From: Caldifarciminota bacterium
GTDB taxonomy: Bacteria; Hydrothermota; Hydrothermia; UBA1063; CAJXJZ01
Direction of reading: 5' to 3'
DNA length: 34,150 nt
Assembly (NCBI GenBank): GCA_027038175.1
Contig: JALVYB010000062.1
Coordinates: 1-34,150 of the forward strand
The notes beneath the pieces were generated by a model, which did not search any database, was not told the origin of the DNA, and saw only the letters and a program-made list of their open reading frames with translations. This document shows, piece by piece, positions 23,816 through 30,793 of the stretch; position 1 is the first letter of the stretch; every line of letters starts with the position of its first letter. Made by a program: the position numbers and the translations under genes.

Positions 23816-25353
23816 TACTCCTCCTCTGGGCTAAATCCAAGGAACATAGGCATATGATTCCTCAAAATTTTAACAACAACCGGTTTCTTTGAATGTTTGT
23901 ATTTTTTCATGGCTTTCTTGAAACTTTCAAGTCCTTTAACTTCGATTGAGCCGACTTTCACAATTACATCACCTTTTACGAACCCGGCATCTTCTGCAGG
24001 TGAATTGGGCTTTACTTCTATGACCACAGCCCCTTCTTCTGCTGAAAGCCCCATCTTTTTCGCTTCATCTGAACGGGCATCTACAACAACAAGACCTGCC
24101 CATTTTGCCTTGCCTGGTTCTATCTTCTCTTCTTCTCCTTTTTTATTTGAGGAGGCAATTTTCTCTTCAGGATATTCAGCAAGTTTCATGGTGACTTTCC
24201 TGATTTTCCCTTCAGGATTGATTACTTTTAAGGTAACCTTTGTCCCAGGAGGTGTTTCTGCTACCATCAGACGGAACTCCTGAAGGTCTGTCACCTTTTT
24301 CCCATTATATTCAAGAATAATATCTCCTTCTTTTAACCCTGCTTTTTGTGCTGGCGTCTCGTCAAGTACCTCTGCAACCAATACGCCGTAAGGTTTCTTA
24401 AGACCATATGCCTTTGCGAGATTTTCATCAACCGGTTGAGGCCTTATACCCATGTAGCCTCTTGAAACTTTGCCATGCTCAATAAGTTGTTCAGCAACCC
24501 ATTTGGCAGTATTTATAGGAACTGCAAATCCGATGCCTACAAAGCCTCCTGATGGAGATGTAATTGCAGTATTCATCCCGATAACCTCTCCTCTTATATT
24601 GAGAAGTGGACCACCTGAATTACCCGGGTTAATTGCAGCGTCAGTCTGTATGAAATCCTGGTAATCAGGTCCCTGAGGGAGTGGTATACCAGAACGTCCC
24701 TTTGCACTTATTACTCCAACTGTTAATGTTCTATCAAGTCCAAATGGATTTCCTATGGCTATTGCCCAGTCACCCACCTGAATACTGTCAGAATTTCCGA
24801 GTCTGAGCACGGGTAGGTTCCCATCGTATTCTATCTTGAGAACAGCCACGTCTGTCCTGGGGTCTTTACCAACTACTTTTACTTTGTCACCTTTTAAAAT
24901 CTTTTTGTCGGAGAGTTTTACTATTATTTTGTCTGCGTTTCTAATTACATGATTGTTGGTCATTATATAGTAAAACTTGCCGTCTTTTTTGAAAATAAAA
25001 CCAGACCCAAGTGACCTTTCCTTAAATTCTCTTTTGGGTATTTTGAATTGAGGTATCTGGTCTCCAAAGAATTTCCTGAAAAAGTCGTCAAATGGAGTTT
25101 GAAATTCTCCACCTGGTTGTTTTATTATGTGTTCAGCGGATATATTTACAACAGCCGGCATTGCAATCTTTGCTATCTTGGCAAAGGGACTGTGCCCCTG
25201 TGTATTTACGAGGGGAACTGTCATTGTGCTATCTGTTGCATTTTCGCTATGGAGCCTTGGTGTTATATCCAGCCTTGCGGATAGGATTAGTCCTACCACT
25301 ATCCCTATTACGAATAGGGATGTTCCTGCTATCCATTTCTGCTCTCTATTCAT
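23815..25353 (-). CDS. HtrA/DegP-type periplasmic serine protease with two PDZ domains
   Basis: 512 residues from ATG 25353, 8 nt after AGGAGG; a GTG at 25362 overlaps the Shine-Dalgarno and is rejected. A single N-terminal hydrophobic segment (WIAGTSLFVIGIVVGLILSA) anchors or exports it. The catalytic triad is His135 (TNNHV), Asp168 (RTDVAV) and Ser246 (GNSGGP). PDZ1 begins near SRGYMGIRPQPV; PDZ2 near AKWAGLVVVDA. It degrades or refolds damaged envelope proteins. It overlaps the upstream lipoprotein gene by 8 nt. Its C-terminal Glu codons double as the ribosome-binding site of the M14 gene. Confidence 0.95.
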   Translation of the reverse strand: MNREQKWIAGTSLFVIGIVVGLILSARLDITPRLHSENATDSTMTVPLVNTQGHSPFAKIAKIAMPAVVNISAEHIIKQPGGEFQTPFDDFFRKFFGDQIPQFKIPKREFKERSLGSGFIFKKDGKFYYIMTNNHVIRNADKIIVKLSDKKILKGDKVKVVGKDPRTDVAVLKIEYDGNLPVLRLGNSDSIQVGDWAIAIGNPFGLDRTLTVGVISAKGRSGIPLPQGPDYQDFIQTDAAINPGNSGGPLLNIRGEVIGMNTAITSPSGGFVGIGFAVPINTAKWVAEQLIEHGKVSRGYMGIRPQPVDENLAKAYGLKKPYGVLVAEVLDETPAQKAGLKEGDIILEYNGKKVTDLQEFRLMVAETPPGTKVTLKVINPEGKIRKVTMKLAEYPEEKIASSNKKGEEEKIEPGKAKWAGLVVVDARSDEAKKMGLSAEEGAVVIEVKPNSPAEDAGFVKGDVIVKVGSIEVKGLESFKKAMKKYKHSKKPVVVKILRNHMPMFLGFSPEEE

Positions 25354-26185
25354 TTGTCTCACCTCCTGTTTCGTATGCTCTTTTCACATGTACCTCCGTA
25401 TATACCATCACCTCCCTGTTTAAGTCTGGAAATCTCTGGAATGTATAAGTATCTTTTATGGTAAATTTTTCATCACCGGCAAACAGTTTACCATCTCTCA
25501 AAAGATGGTAAATTGTTCCTGTGCCGGTTCCTTTAGTTATCTGAGTATATGGGTATGTACCCCTGTACCCAGCATTTTCAGATTTAAAACTACTTTTGAA
25601 AGTTATTAGAGCCATATCGCCTTCGTGTCTTGACCTATCAATACCTTCATATCTAAAAACCTTTCTTCCTGATTTTATGTCTTTACGATATATGCTACCC
25701 GGTTTTAATTCGCCCGGGTGTATGTAGTCATAAAGGAAGGAGAAAACTTCGTCATCGCTCAATTTTTCTGCATCTGTACCAAGGAGAGTGGGAATTTTTT
25801 CAGTACCTTTAAGATATGCAATAGAGCCATCATGTGTGAGTCTTATGGTTATAACCTGGCCTTTGAGGTTATTGAATACCTGTGTGGCAAAGGGCTCATT
25901 ATTTCTGGTAACACTCCCGCTGGCATTGCGAATTAAAAGGGTTATAGTGATAAAATTACTTGTGACCTCTTCTACCTTTTCAGTAACTAACAGATTGTAC
26001 TTCATTTTATAACTCTTTACACTGTCTTTTTCATGAACATTAATCTGTCTGTTAATATCTATTGAATAAGAGATTGTGTCACCCGGCGCAAAAAGTGTGG
26101 TAAAAACAACTTTTCTTTTAACAAATCCTTTAGCACATCCAGCAATCATTGCAAAGATTGTTAATAATATTGCTAACTTCTTCAT
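25346..26185 (-). CDS. Lipoprotein of unknown function
   Basis: 279 residues. MKKLAILLTIFAMIAGCAKG is a lipoprotein signal with lipobox MIAGC, so it is membrane-anchored in the envelope. The mature part is beta-rich with Thr/Lys-rich strands (APGDTISYSIDINRQINV, LTHDGSIAYLKGTEKIP, DYIHPGELKPGSIYRKDI). The overall pattern recalls DUF6263-like lipoproteins, but I do not claim homology. AAGGAGG lies just before the ATG. The gene overlaps htrA by 8 nt and follows folP by 23 nt, so it is likely co-expressed with the envelope protease. Confidence 0.8.
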   Translation of the reverse strand: MKKLAILLTIFAMIAGCAKGFVKRKVVFTTLFAPGDTISYSIDINRQINVHEKDSVKSYKMKYNLLVTEKVEEVTSNFITITLLIRNASGSVTRNNEPFATQVFNNLKGQVITIRLTHDGSIAYLKGTEKIPTLLGTDAEKLSDDEVFSFLYDYIHPGELKPGSIYRKDIKSGRKVFRYEGIDRSRHEGDMALITFKSSFKSENAGYRGTYPYTQITKGTGTGTIYHLLRDGKLFAGDEKFTIKDTYTFQRFPDLNREVMVYTEVHVKRAYETGGETNE

Positions 26186-26208
26186 GTGCCCTCCTTGTGG
26201 TTTTTTAA

Positions 26209-27045
26209 TTAAGCAGTATTGAGCGAATTGTCAATATTTTTAAAGGGTTTTAGTGCTTTCACAATGTCCACATGGGGTTTTACGTCGTGAACCCTTATTA
26301 TTTCCACGTTCTTCATAATAAGATATGCGGATACCCCAAGGGTCCCATAAAGCCTGTTTTCAGGATTTTTCTCTCCTGTAAGGTAACCTATTAACGATTT
26401 TCTCGAGTGTCCTATTAAGATAGGATAACCGAGTTCACGGAACCTATCAACGTTTTTAAGTATTTCTATGTTGTGTATTTGTTGTTTACCGAATCCGATT
26501 CCTGGGTCAAGTATTATTTTTTCCTTTTTAATTCCGTTTGAGAGTGCAAAGTCAATTCGTTCTTTGAAGAAATCAATTATTTCCTCCACAACATCGGAAT
26601 ACTCAGGGTTTTTCTGCATATCCTTGGGATTTCCTTTCATGTGCATAATAACAATATAGGCATTGTATTCTTTTACAACATTTACCATATCAGGGTCAAA
26701 TCTCATTCCGGATATATCATTAACGATGGTGGCACCTTTTTTTAGACCTGTTTCAGCAACAGATGCTTTGTAGGTATCTATGGAGACAATGGTCTCATTG
26801 GTATTTATAAATGAAAGAGCAAGTTCCACTCTTTGTAGTTCCTCATTCAGCGGTACCGGGTCAGCGCCCGGTCTTGACGATTCTCCGCCCACATCAATGA
26901 TGTCTGCTCCCTCATTTATGAGCTTCTGTATCCTTTGTTTTACTGATTCTGCGTGTGTATATCTTCCCCCATCATAAAAAGAATCTGGGGTAACGTTCAA
27001 TATACCCATAATAAGTGGTTTTTTACTAAAAGAAAGCTTCCTCAT
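26209..27045 (-). CDS. folP: Dihydropteroate synthase
   Basis: 278 residues. Both DHPS signatures are present: IMGILNVTPDSFYDGGRY near the N-terminus and GADIIDVGGESSRPGADPV. Later motifs KGATIVNDISG, ILDPGIGFGKQ and GHSRKSLIG complete the TIM-barrel active site. It joins p-aminobenzoate to the pterin diphosphate in folate synthesis; folC is elsewhere in the window. ATG 27045 overlaps the stop of the upstream exported-protein gene (ATGA). It is an isolated folate gene within an envelope-biased operon. Confidence 0.95.
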   Translation of the reverse strand: MRKLSFSKKPLIMGILNVTPDSFYDGGRYTHAESVKQRIQKLINEGADIIDVGGESSRPGADPVPLNEELQRVELALSFINTNETIVSIDTYKASVAETGLKKGATIVNDISGMRFDPDMVNVVKEYNAYIVIMHMKGNPKDMQKNPEYSDVVEEIIDFFKERIDFALSNGIKKEKIILDPGIGFGKQQIHNIEILKNVDRFRELGYPILIGHSRKSLIGYLTGEKNPENRLYGTLGVSAYLIMKNVEIIRVHDVKPHVDIVKALKPFKNIDNSLNTA

Positions 27046-28232
27046 CTTATTTCAATGATTTTTTTGCCGTCTTTTATAATAAGCCCTCTATGAGGGATTT
27101 TTCTCAGTTTTCTTCCATCTATACTGTAAATACCATGATTTTTGTGTGAACGGTACCTTATATCTAACGCGGGTTCTTTCACATAGACTGCATAGTTTGT
27201 TAACAATACAGTAGAACTGTCTTGTAAGGTTATTATAAGGGCGATTCTTGAATACCAGTTAGATGTGTGTATAGTTCGAATGTTTCCGGTAAAAATAATG
27301 CTTTTGGTGAAGGTAGTATATGGTGTTGGGAAAATGGCTTCGTTTATCTCAGAGGGGACTGCCTGGTTTATGAAAAAGAGATGGATGGTGTCTGCATTCT
27401 GGTTTAGTTCCATTACAGATAGTGGATTGGTTTCTTCGTTTGTCGTCGCAGATACTGAGTACAGAGTAGGCTCATCGTTGCCTTCAAAGTGATATGTTGC
27501 ATAGTATATGTCTCTGTCAGGGAATGTGAGAGAACTTATTCTTTCGTATGCAATGAAGAGGGTGTCTCCTTTGGAAGAAATTGATATATGTGGTGTATCA
27601 GGCAGCATTGAGTCTATTTTTATAGGGGGTGAGTTAAAGTTTGATGGGTATCCGCCATTTAAGAGATAGAGCGTACTGTCCATGGTAACAAAGATAAAAT
27701 GGAGTCTGTCTCCTGAGGCATTTACAGAGGTTGTAAAATCAAAAGATTTAGTTTGCAGGGTTGTAACTGTGTCAAATGTATAAAAGGAATTTGAAAAATC
27801 GGTTGAATGTGTCATGAAAATGCCTTCGACACTTTTACAGGCAATATACCATACAGGAAAAGAGTAAGGATGGAGCATTCCATCGTTATAAAGTTTTAAA
27901 GAAGTGCATTTCGCAGGCGAGTGAATTGTATAAGTAGTATCTAAGGTTGTATCTTTAATTCTCACAAGTTCAAGCAGAGAATCTTCAAGGACGTGGCAGA
28001 GGAGCAGAGTAGTATCAAAAGCGCTTATAGAAATTACACCAGTTGTATCCTTAAAACTGTAGAGGAATTTTTCCTGGGTTAAATGATAAGAGTACACGTA
28101 TACGGAGTCATTACTATTTACTGCGAAAAACGTCCTGCTACTTGTTATTGCTACCTGTGAATTTACGGAAGGAGGTACATTTACATTTAACCCGGTCCAG
28201 CCTATTATGGAGAAAATTATGAGCCACATCAT
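27042..28232 (-). CDS. Exported protein of unknown function with short T9SS-like sorting tail
   Basis: 396 residues. The hydrophobic N-terminus (MMWLIIFSIIGWTGLNVNVP) is a probable signal peptide. The body consists of repeated beta-strand units with DTT/DST turns (ISAFDTTLLLCHVLEDSLLE, DRLHFIFVTMDSTLYLLNGG, KGDTLFIAYERIS) suggestive of a beta-propeller. The last 25 residues (IYSIDGRKLRKIPHRG, then LIIKDGKKIIEIR) follow the GRKx...GxYxxxGKKxxxx pattern of T9SS type A tails. No family is recognised. It has its own promoter at 28240-28267 and no Shine-Dalgarno; its stop overlaps folP. Confidence 0.75.
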   Translation of the reverse strand: MMWLIIFSIIGWTGLNVNVPPSVNSQVAITSSRTFFAVNSNDSVYVYSYHLTQEKFLYSFKDTTGVISISAFDTTLLLCHVLEDSLLELVRIKDTTLDTTYTIHSPAKCTSLKLYNDGMLHPYSFPVWYIACKSVEGIFMTHSTDFSNSFYTFDTVTTLQTKSFDFTTSVNASGDRLHFIFVTMDSTLYLLNGGYPSNFNSPPIKIDSMLPDTPHISISSKGDTLFIAYERISSLTFPDRDIYYATYHFEGNDEPTLYSVSATTNEETNPLSVMELNQNADTIHLFFINQAVPSEINEAIFPTPYTTFTKSIIFTGNIRTIHTSNWYSRIALIITLQDSSTVLLTNYAVYVKEPALDIRYRSHKNHGIYSIDGRKLRKIPHRGLIIKDGKKIIEIR

Positions 28233-28239
28233 AGGTATG

Positions 28240-28267
28240 ATTATAAATTAAGTACGTTGTATATCAA
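28240..28267 (-). promoter_or_regulatory. Internal promoter before the exported-protein gene
   Basis: On the minus strand, TTGATA (28262-28267, 5/6), 16-nt spacer, perfect TATAAT (28240-28245), inside the 3' end of the HAD gene. ATG 28232 is 7 nt past the -10, again predicting a leaderless mRNA. Confidence 0.7.
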
Positions 28268-28769
28268 AACCATTTAATTGGCGGTCTTGTTTAAGGAGAG
28301 ATTTTGCGACATCAAGAAAATCTGTGTGGGGAAACACTTTTATCCCCTTTGCTCCAACATTTAATGCAAGTTTTACATCTGAATCCTTATCTCCAATCAC
28401 AACGGAGTCGTGTATATCTATTTCAGGGAATTTAAATAAAAGTCTGTAAATCATGAACGGTTTGGGCTTTCTACATCCACATCTTTCCTTTGGATGGTGG
28501 TAACATACTGCAACATCTTTTATAAAAATTTTGTGAGTTCGTAAAAGCCTCACGAGCTCTCTATTTATTCTTTCAACCCTTTTTCTTGAAACCCAACCTC
28601 TTTTTGTTCCGGACTGGTTGGTTACTATGAATAGATAAAAACCTTCCTGTTGCAGGAGTTTTAAACCTTCTATTACGCCTTTCTTAAAGCGTATTTGTTC
28701 TGGAGTATTGAGGTACCCCTTTTCTTCAATTATAGTGCCATCTCTATCAAGGAAAATAGCCCTTGCCAT
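28248..28769 (-). CDS. gmhB: HAD phosphatase, GmhB-like (heptose-1,7-bisphosphate phosphatase family)
   Basis: 173 residues. HAD motif I is FLDRDGTI (nucleophile Asp8, Asp10), motif II VTNQSG, and the last motif VIGDKDSDVKLA. The zinc-binding loop CYHHPKERCGCRKPKP is characteristic of the GmhB/HisB-N branch. GmhB removes the 1-phosphate in ADP-heptose synthesis for lipopolysaccharide core, which would fit an outer membrane. No other heptose gene is present, so a related sugar-phosphate substrate is possible. Its ATG follows directly on the rdgB TAA. Confidence 0.85.
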   Translation of the reverse strand: MARAIFLDRDGTIIEEKGYLNTPEQIRFKKGVIEGLKLLQQEGFYLFIVTNQSGTKRGWVSRKRVERINRELVRLLRTHKIFIKDVAVCYHHPKERCGCRKPKPFMIYRLLFKFPEIDIHDSVVIGDKDSDVKLALNVGAKGIKVFPHTDFLDVAKSLLKQDRQLNGFDIQRT

Positions 28770-29351
28770 TTAGAGACTGTCCAGATACTTTTTTAATTTA
28801 GAAAAAGCCCGGTATCTGTGGGATATTTGATTTTTAACCTCTATGGGCATTTCGGCAAAAGTCATGCCAAGGGCGGGGTAATAAAATATTGGGTCATATC
28901 CGAATCCTGAGGTTCCCCGTTCTTCAGTCAGAATTATTCCATCCACTTTGCCTTCAAAGAACAAAATGTTTTTCTCATCCAGCATCAGGACCGCAACGGT
29001 AACGAAAGATGCTGTTCTTTTTTCAGGTGGAACGTTTTTAGCAAGTTCTATCAATTTACGCCTGTTGTCCTTATAGGTTGCATTTTCACCGGCAAATCTT
29101 GCAGAATATATACCTGGTGCACCATCCAGAAAATCACACATGAGTCCAGTGTCATCGGATATTACAGGCTTATGCACGAGTTCGTATAATGCCCTGGCTT
29201 TTATAAGAGCGTTTTCTTTTAATGTTTTCCCTGTTTCTTCTGCGTGGAACTTAATGCCTTCTTCCTCTGGGAGAATAATTCCATGAGGCCTAAGTATTTT
29301 AACGATCTCTTTTCTTTTGTCGGGATTGTTGGACGCGAGATATAGTTTCAA
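28770..29351 (-). CDS. rdgB: RdgB/HAM1 non-canonical purine NTP pyrophosphatase
   Basis: 193 residues. Signatures: LYLASNNPDKRKEI at the start, ISDDTGLMCDFLDGAPGIYS, SARFAG and TSGFGYDPIFYYP, ending with HRYRAFSKLKKYL. It hydrolyses dITP, XTP and similar damaged nucleotides to monophosphates. The start is TTG at 29351, immediately after the TAG of the SPOR gene, with no good Shine-Dalgarno, so translation probably relies on termination-reinitiation. It ends exactly where the HAD gene begins. Confidence 0.95.
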   Translation of the reverse strand: MKLYLASNNPDKRKEIVKILRPHGIILPEEEGIKFHAEETGKTLKENALIKARALYELVHKPVISDDTGLMCDFLDGAPGIYSARFAGENATYKDNRRKLIELAKNVPPEKRTASFVTVAVLMLDEKNILFFEGKVDGIILTEERGTSGFGYDPIFYYPALGMTFAEMPIEVKNQISHRYRAFSKLKKYLDSL

Positions 29352-29825
29352 CTATTTGTTTATCTGTGTCTCCACGACGAATGCATCGGGGTAGCCTTCC
29401 TGACGAAGTTTCTCTTTGTACTTCTCAGCCTCTTCCCTTGTTGTAAAATCACCCACTCTGACCTTATATGGGCCATCTATAGTGGGGTCGTATTCAATGT
29501 AGACAGGAAGAGATAAAACCTGCTCTGCTTCCTGTTTTGCCTTTTCAGCCCTTTCTTTACTGGAAAATGCAAATATCTGGACTCTAAACCCATTTATTTT
29601 TTCCTCTTTTGGGGACTCAACTGAGGGCGTTTCAGGCTGCGACTGTGAGGTATCAGGAGTGAATTTAAAATATGTTGTAGTATCTGGTGTTACAGTTGTG
29701 TCGTTTTTAGTAGTTTCTGTTTGTTGGTTTTCAGGTTGTGCCTGTTTGACAATGATTACCTCTTTGCGAGGGGCACAACCAGAAAGCAAAAAAGAAAGAA
29801 GGATGAGATAAGGTACATATCTCAT
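29352..29825 (-). CDS. SPOR-domain lipoprotein
   Basis: 157 residues from ATG 29825 (MRYVPYLILLSFLLSGCAPR), which has AGGAG 7 nt upstream; longer frames to 29945 run through rpmE and are rejected. The lipobox LLSGC marks a lipoprotein. A Thr/Pro/Glu-rich spacer follows, then a C-terminal SPOR domain (GFRVQIFAFSSKERAEKAKQ, then GPYKVRVGDFTTREEAEKYK). SPOR domains bind denuded septal peptidoglycan, so a role at the division site or in wall remodelling is likely. It starts 2 nt after the rpmE stop. Confidence 0.88.
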   Translation of the reverse strand: MRYVPYLILLSFLLSGCAPRKEVIIVKQAQPENQQTETTKNDTTVTPDTTTYFKFTPDTSQSQPETPSVESPKEEKINGFRVQIFAFSSKERAEKAKQEAEQVLSLPVYIEYDPTIDGPYKVRVGDFTTREEAEKYKEKLRQEGYPDAFVVETQINK

Positions 29826-29827
29826 CC

Positions 29828-30052
29828 TTATTCTCCTTCTGTTTTCCAGTTGTATTTCTTTATGAATTTTTCTACACGTCCACTCTGGTCCATTCCGTAA
29901 CGGGCCTTTCTTTCCCCTGTATAAAATGGATGACATTTTGAGCATATTTCCACGTGTATTTCTTTTTTAGTAGAGCCTGTTCTTATTTCGTTGCCACAGG
30001 CACATTTAATTACAGCATCAGGATAATAAGTAGGATGTATCCCTTTTTTCAT
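29828..30052 (-). CDS. rpmE: 50S ribosomal protein L31, zinc-binding form
   Basis: 74 residues: [20 protein letters not shown], then [11 protein letters not shown] and [11 protein letters not shown]. The four zinc ligands Cys17, Cys19, Cys37 and Cys40 define the C+ (zinc-requiring) type. The start ATG follows AAAGGAGG. It is the first gene after the promoter at 30096-30124 and leads the long minus-strand gene run; the SPOR gene follows after 2 nt. Confidence 0.96.
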   Translation of the reverse strand: MKKGIHPTYYPDAVIKCACGNEIRTGSTKKEIHVEICSKCHPFYTGERKARYGMDQSGRVEKFIKKYNWKTEGE

Positions 30053-30095
30053 TTTACTTTTCCTCCTTTATAAGCAGACGTTTTATAGTTTTTAA

Positions 30096-30124
30096 ATTAT
30101 AAAGCAGAGGGCACGCATTGTAAA
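30096..30124 (-). promoter_or_regulatory. rpmE operon promoter, nested in the rubrerythrin terminator
   Basis: On the minus strand, TTTACA (30119-30124, 5/6), 17-nt spacer, perfect TATAAT (30096-30101). The -35 lies in the loop of the terminator hairpin and the spacer contains one of its arms. The expected leader is about 35-40 nt and carries AAAGGAGG. Confidence 0.8.
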
Positions 30125-30139
30125 TATACCCTCTGCTTT
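30101..30139 (-). terminator. Hairpin terminator after rubrerythrin
   Basis: AAAGCAGAGGG (30101-30111) and CCCTCTGCTTT (30129-30139) are perfect 11-bp complements around a 17-nt loop, 21 nt past the rubrerythrin stop. On the minus strand the hairpin is followed by an AT-rich, weakly T-rich tract, so termination may be partial. Confidence 0.7.
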
Positions 30140-30160
30140 GTTTCTTAACTCAAGAAGCGA

Positions 30161-30664
30161 TTAGAATTCCACGAACTTATCTCCAGGATAACCGCACACA
30201 GGGCATTTTTCAGGAGCCTCATCTATGGCTGTATATCCACATACGGGACATATAAATACTTTCTCTATCTGTACGTCCTCGTTTTTTTCAGCCTGTTCTT
30301 TTGCTTTTTTGTAAAGTCCTGCATGGATTTTCTCGGCTTCAATTGCAAAATGAATTGCTCTTTCTGCGCCCTTTTCTTCCTGCAATTTTGCAATAGCATC
30401 ATATGCGGGGTACATTTCCTCCACTTCAAAGGTTTCTCCGTCTATACCAGTTTGTAAATTCTCAGGGGTACTTTTTATATATCCCAGTTCTCTTGCATGA
30501 TTACGGGCGTGGACAAACTCCGCATACGCAATTGCTCTGAATAGTTTGGCTATATTGGGAAATCCTGCCTTTTCTGCTTCTTCTGCAAATATTGTGTATT
30601 TCATGTGTGCCATTGATTCACCACAGAATGCTTCTTCCAGGGATTTTTTTGTCATTTTATGCAT
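30161..30664 (-). CDS. Rubrerythrin
   Basis: 167 residues. The N-terminal ferritin-like domain carries the di-iron Glu/His set across EEAFCGESMAHMKYTIFAEE, AEFVHARNHARELG and HFAIEAEKIHAGLYKKA. The C-terminal rubredoxin-like domain has two CPVCG knuckles (ICPVCGYTA and KCPVCGYPG). It reduces hydrogen peroxide with electrons from rubredoxin or NAD(P)H oxidoreductases and is typical of anaerobes and microaerophiles. AGGAGG lies 5 nt before ATG 30664. It forms its own transcription unit between a promoter at 30691-30718 and a hairpin at 30101-30139. Confidence 0.95.
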   Translation of the reverse strand: MHKMTKKSLEEAFCGESMAHMKYTIFAEEAEKAGFPNIAKLFRAIAYAEFVHARNHARELGYIKSTPENLQTGIDGETFEVEEMYPAYDAIAKLQEEKGAERAIHFAIEAEKIHAGLYKKAKEQAEKNEDVQIEKVFICPVCGYTAIDEAPEKCPVCGYPGDKFVEF

Positions 30665-30690
30665 CTTAACCTCCTTTTGATTTTAAAATA

Positions 30691-30718
30691 ATTATAAAGT
30701 AAATTGGATGTTAGTCAA
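30691..30718 (-). promoter_or_regulatory. Rubrerythrin promoter
   Basis: On the minus strand, TTGACT (30713-30718, 5/6), 16-nt spacer, perfect TATAAT (30691-30696). The leader would be about 20-25 nt and contains AGGAGG. No obvious peroxide- or iron-responsive palindrome is seen. Confidence 0.8.
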
Positions 30719-30743
30719 AGTGCCATATAGGGAAGTGCAAAAA

Positions 30744-30772
30744 TTGAAATTTTCCATATGATGCAATATAAT
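30744..30772 (+). promoter_or_regulatory. Promoter of the outer-membrane/OmpA gene
   Basis: TTGAAA (30744-30749, 5/6), 17-nt spacer, perfect TATAAT (30767-30772). Divergent from the rubrerythrin promoter. The leader is about 15 nt with AGGGGG before ATG 30794. Confidence 0.8.
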
Positions 30773-30793
30773 ATACAATAGGGGGTAAAAAAA

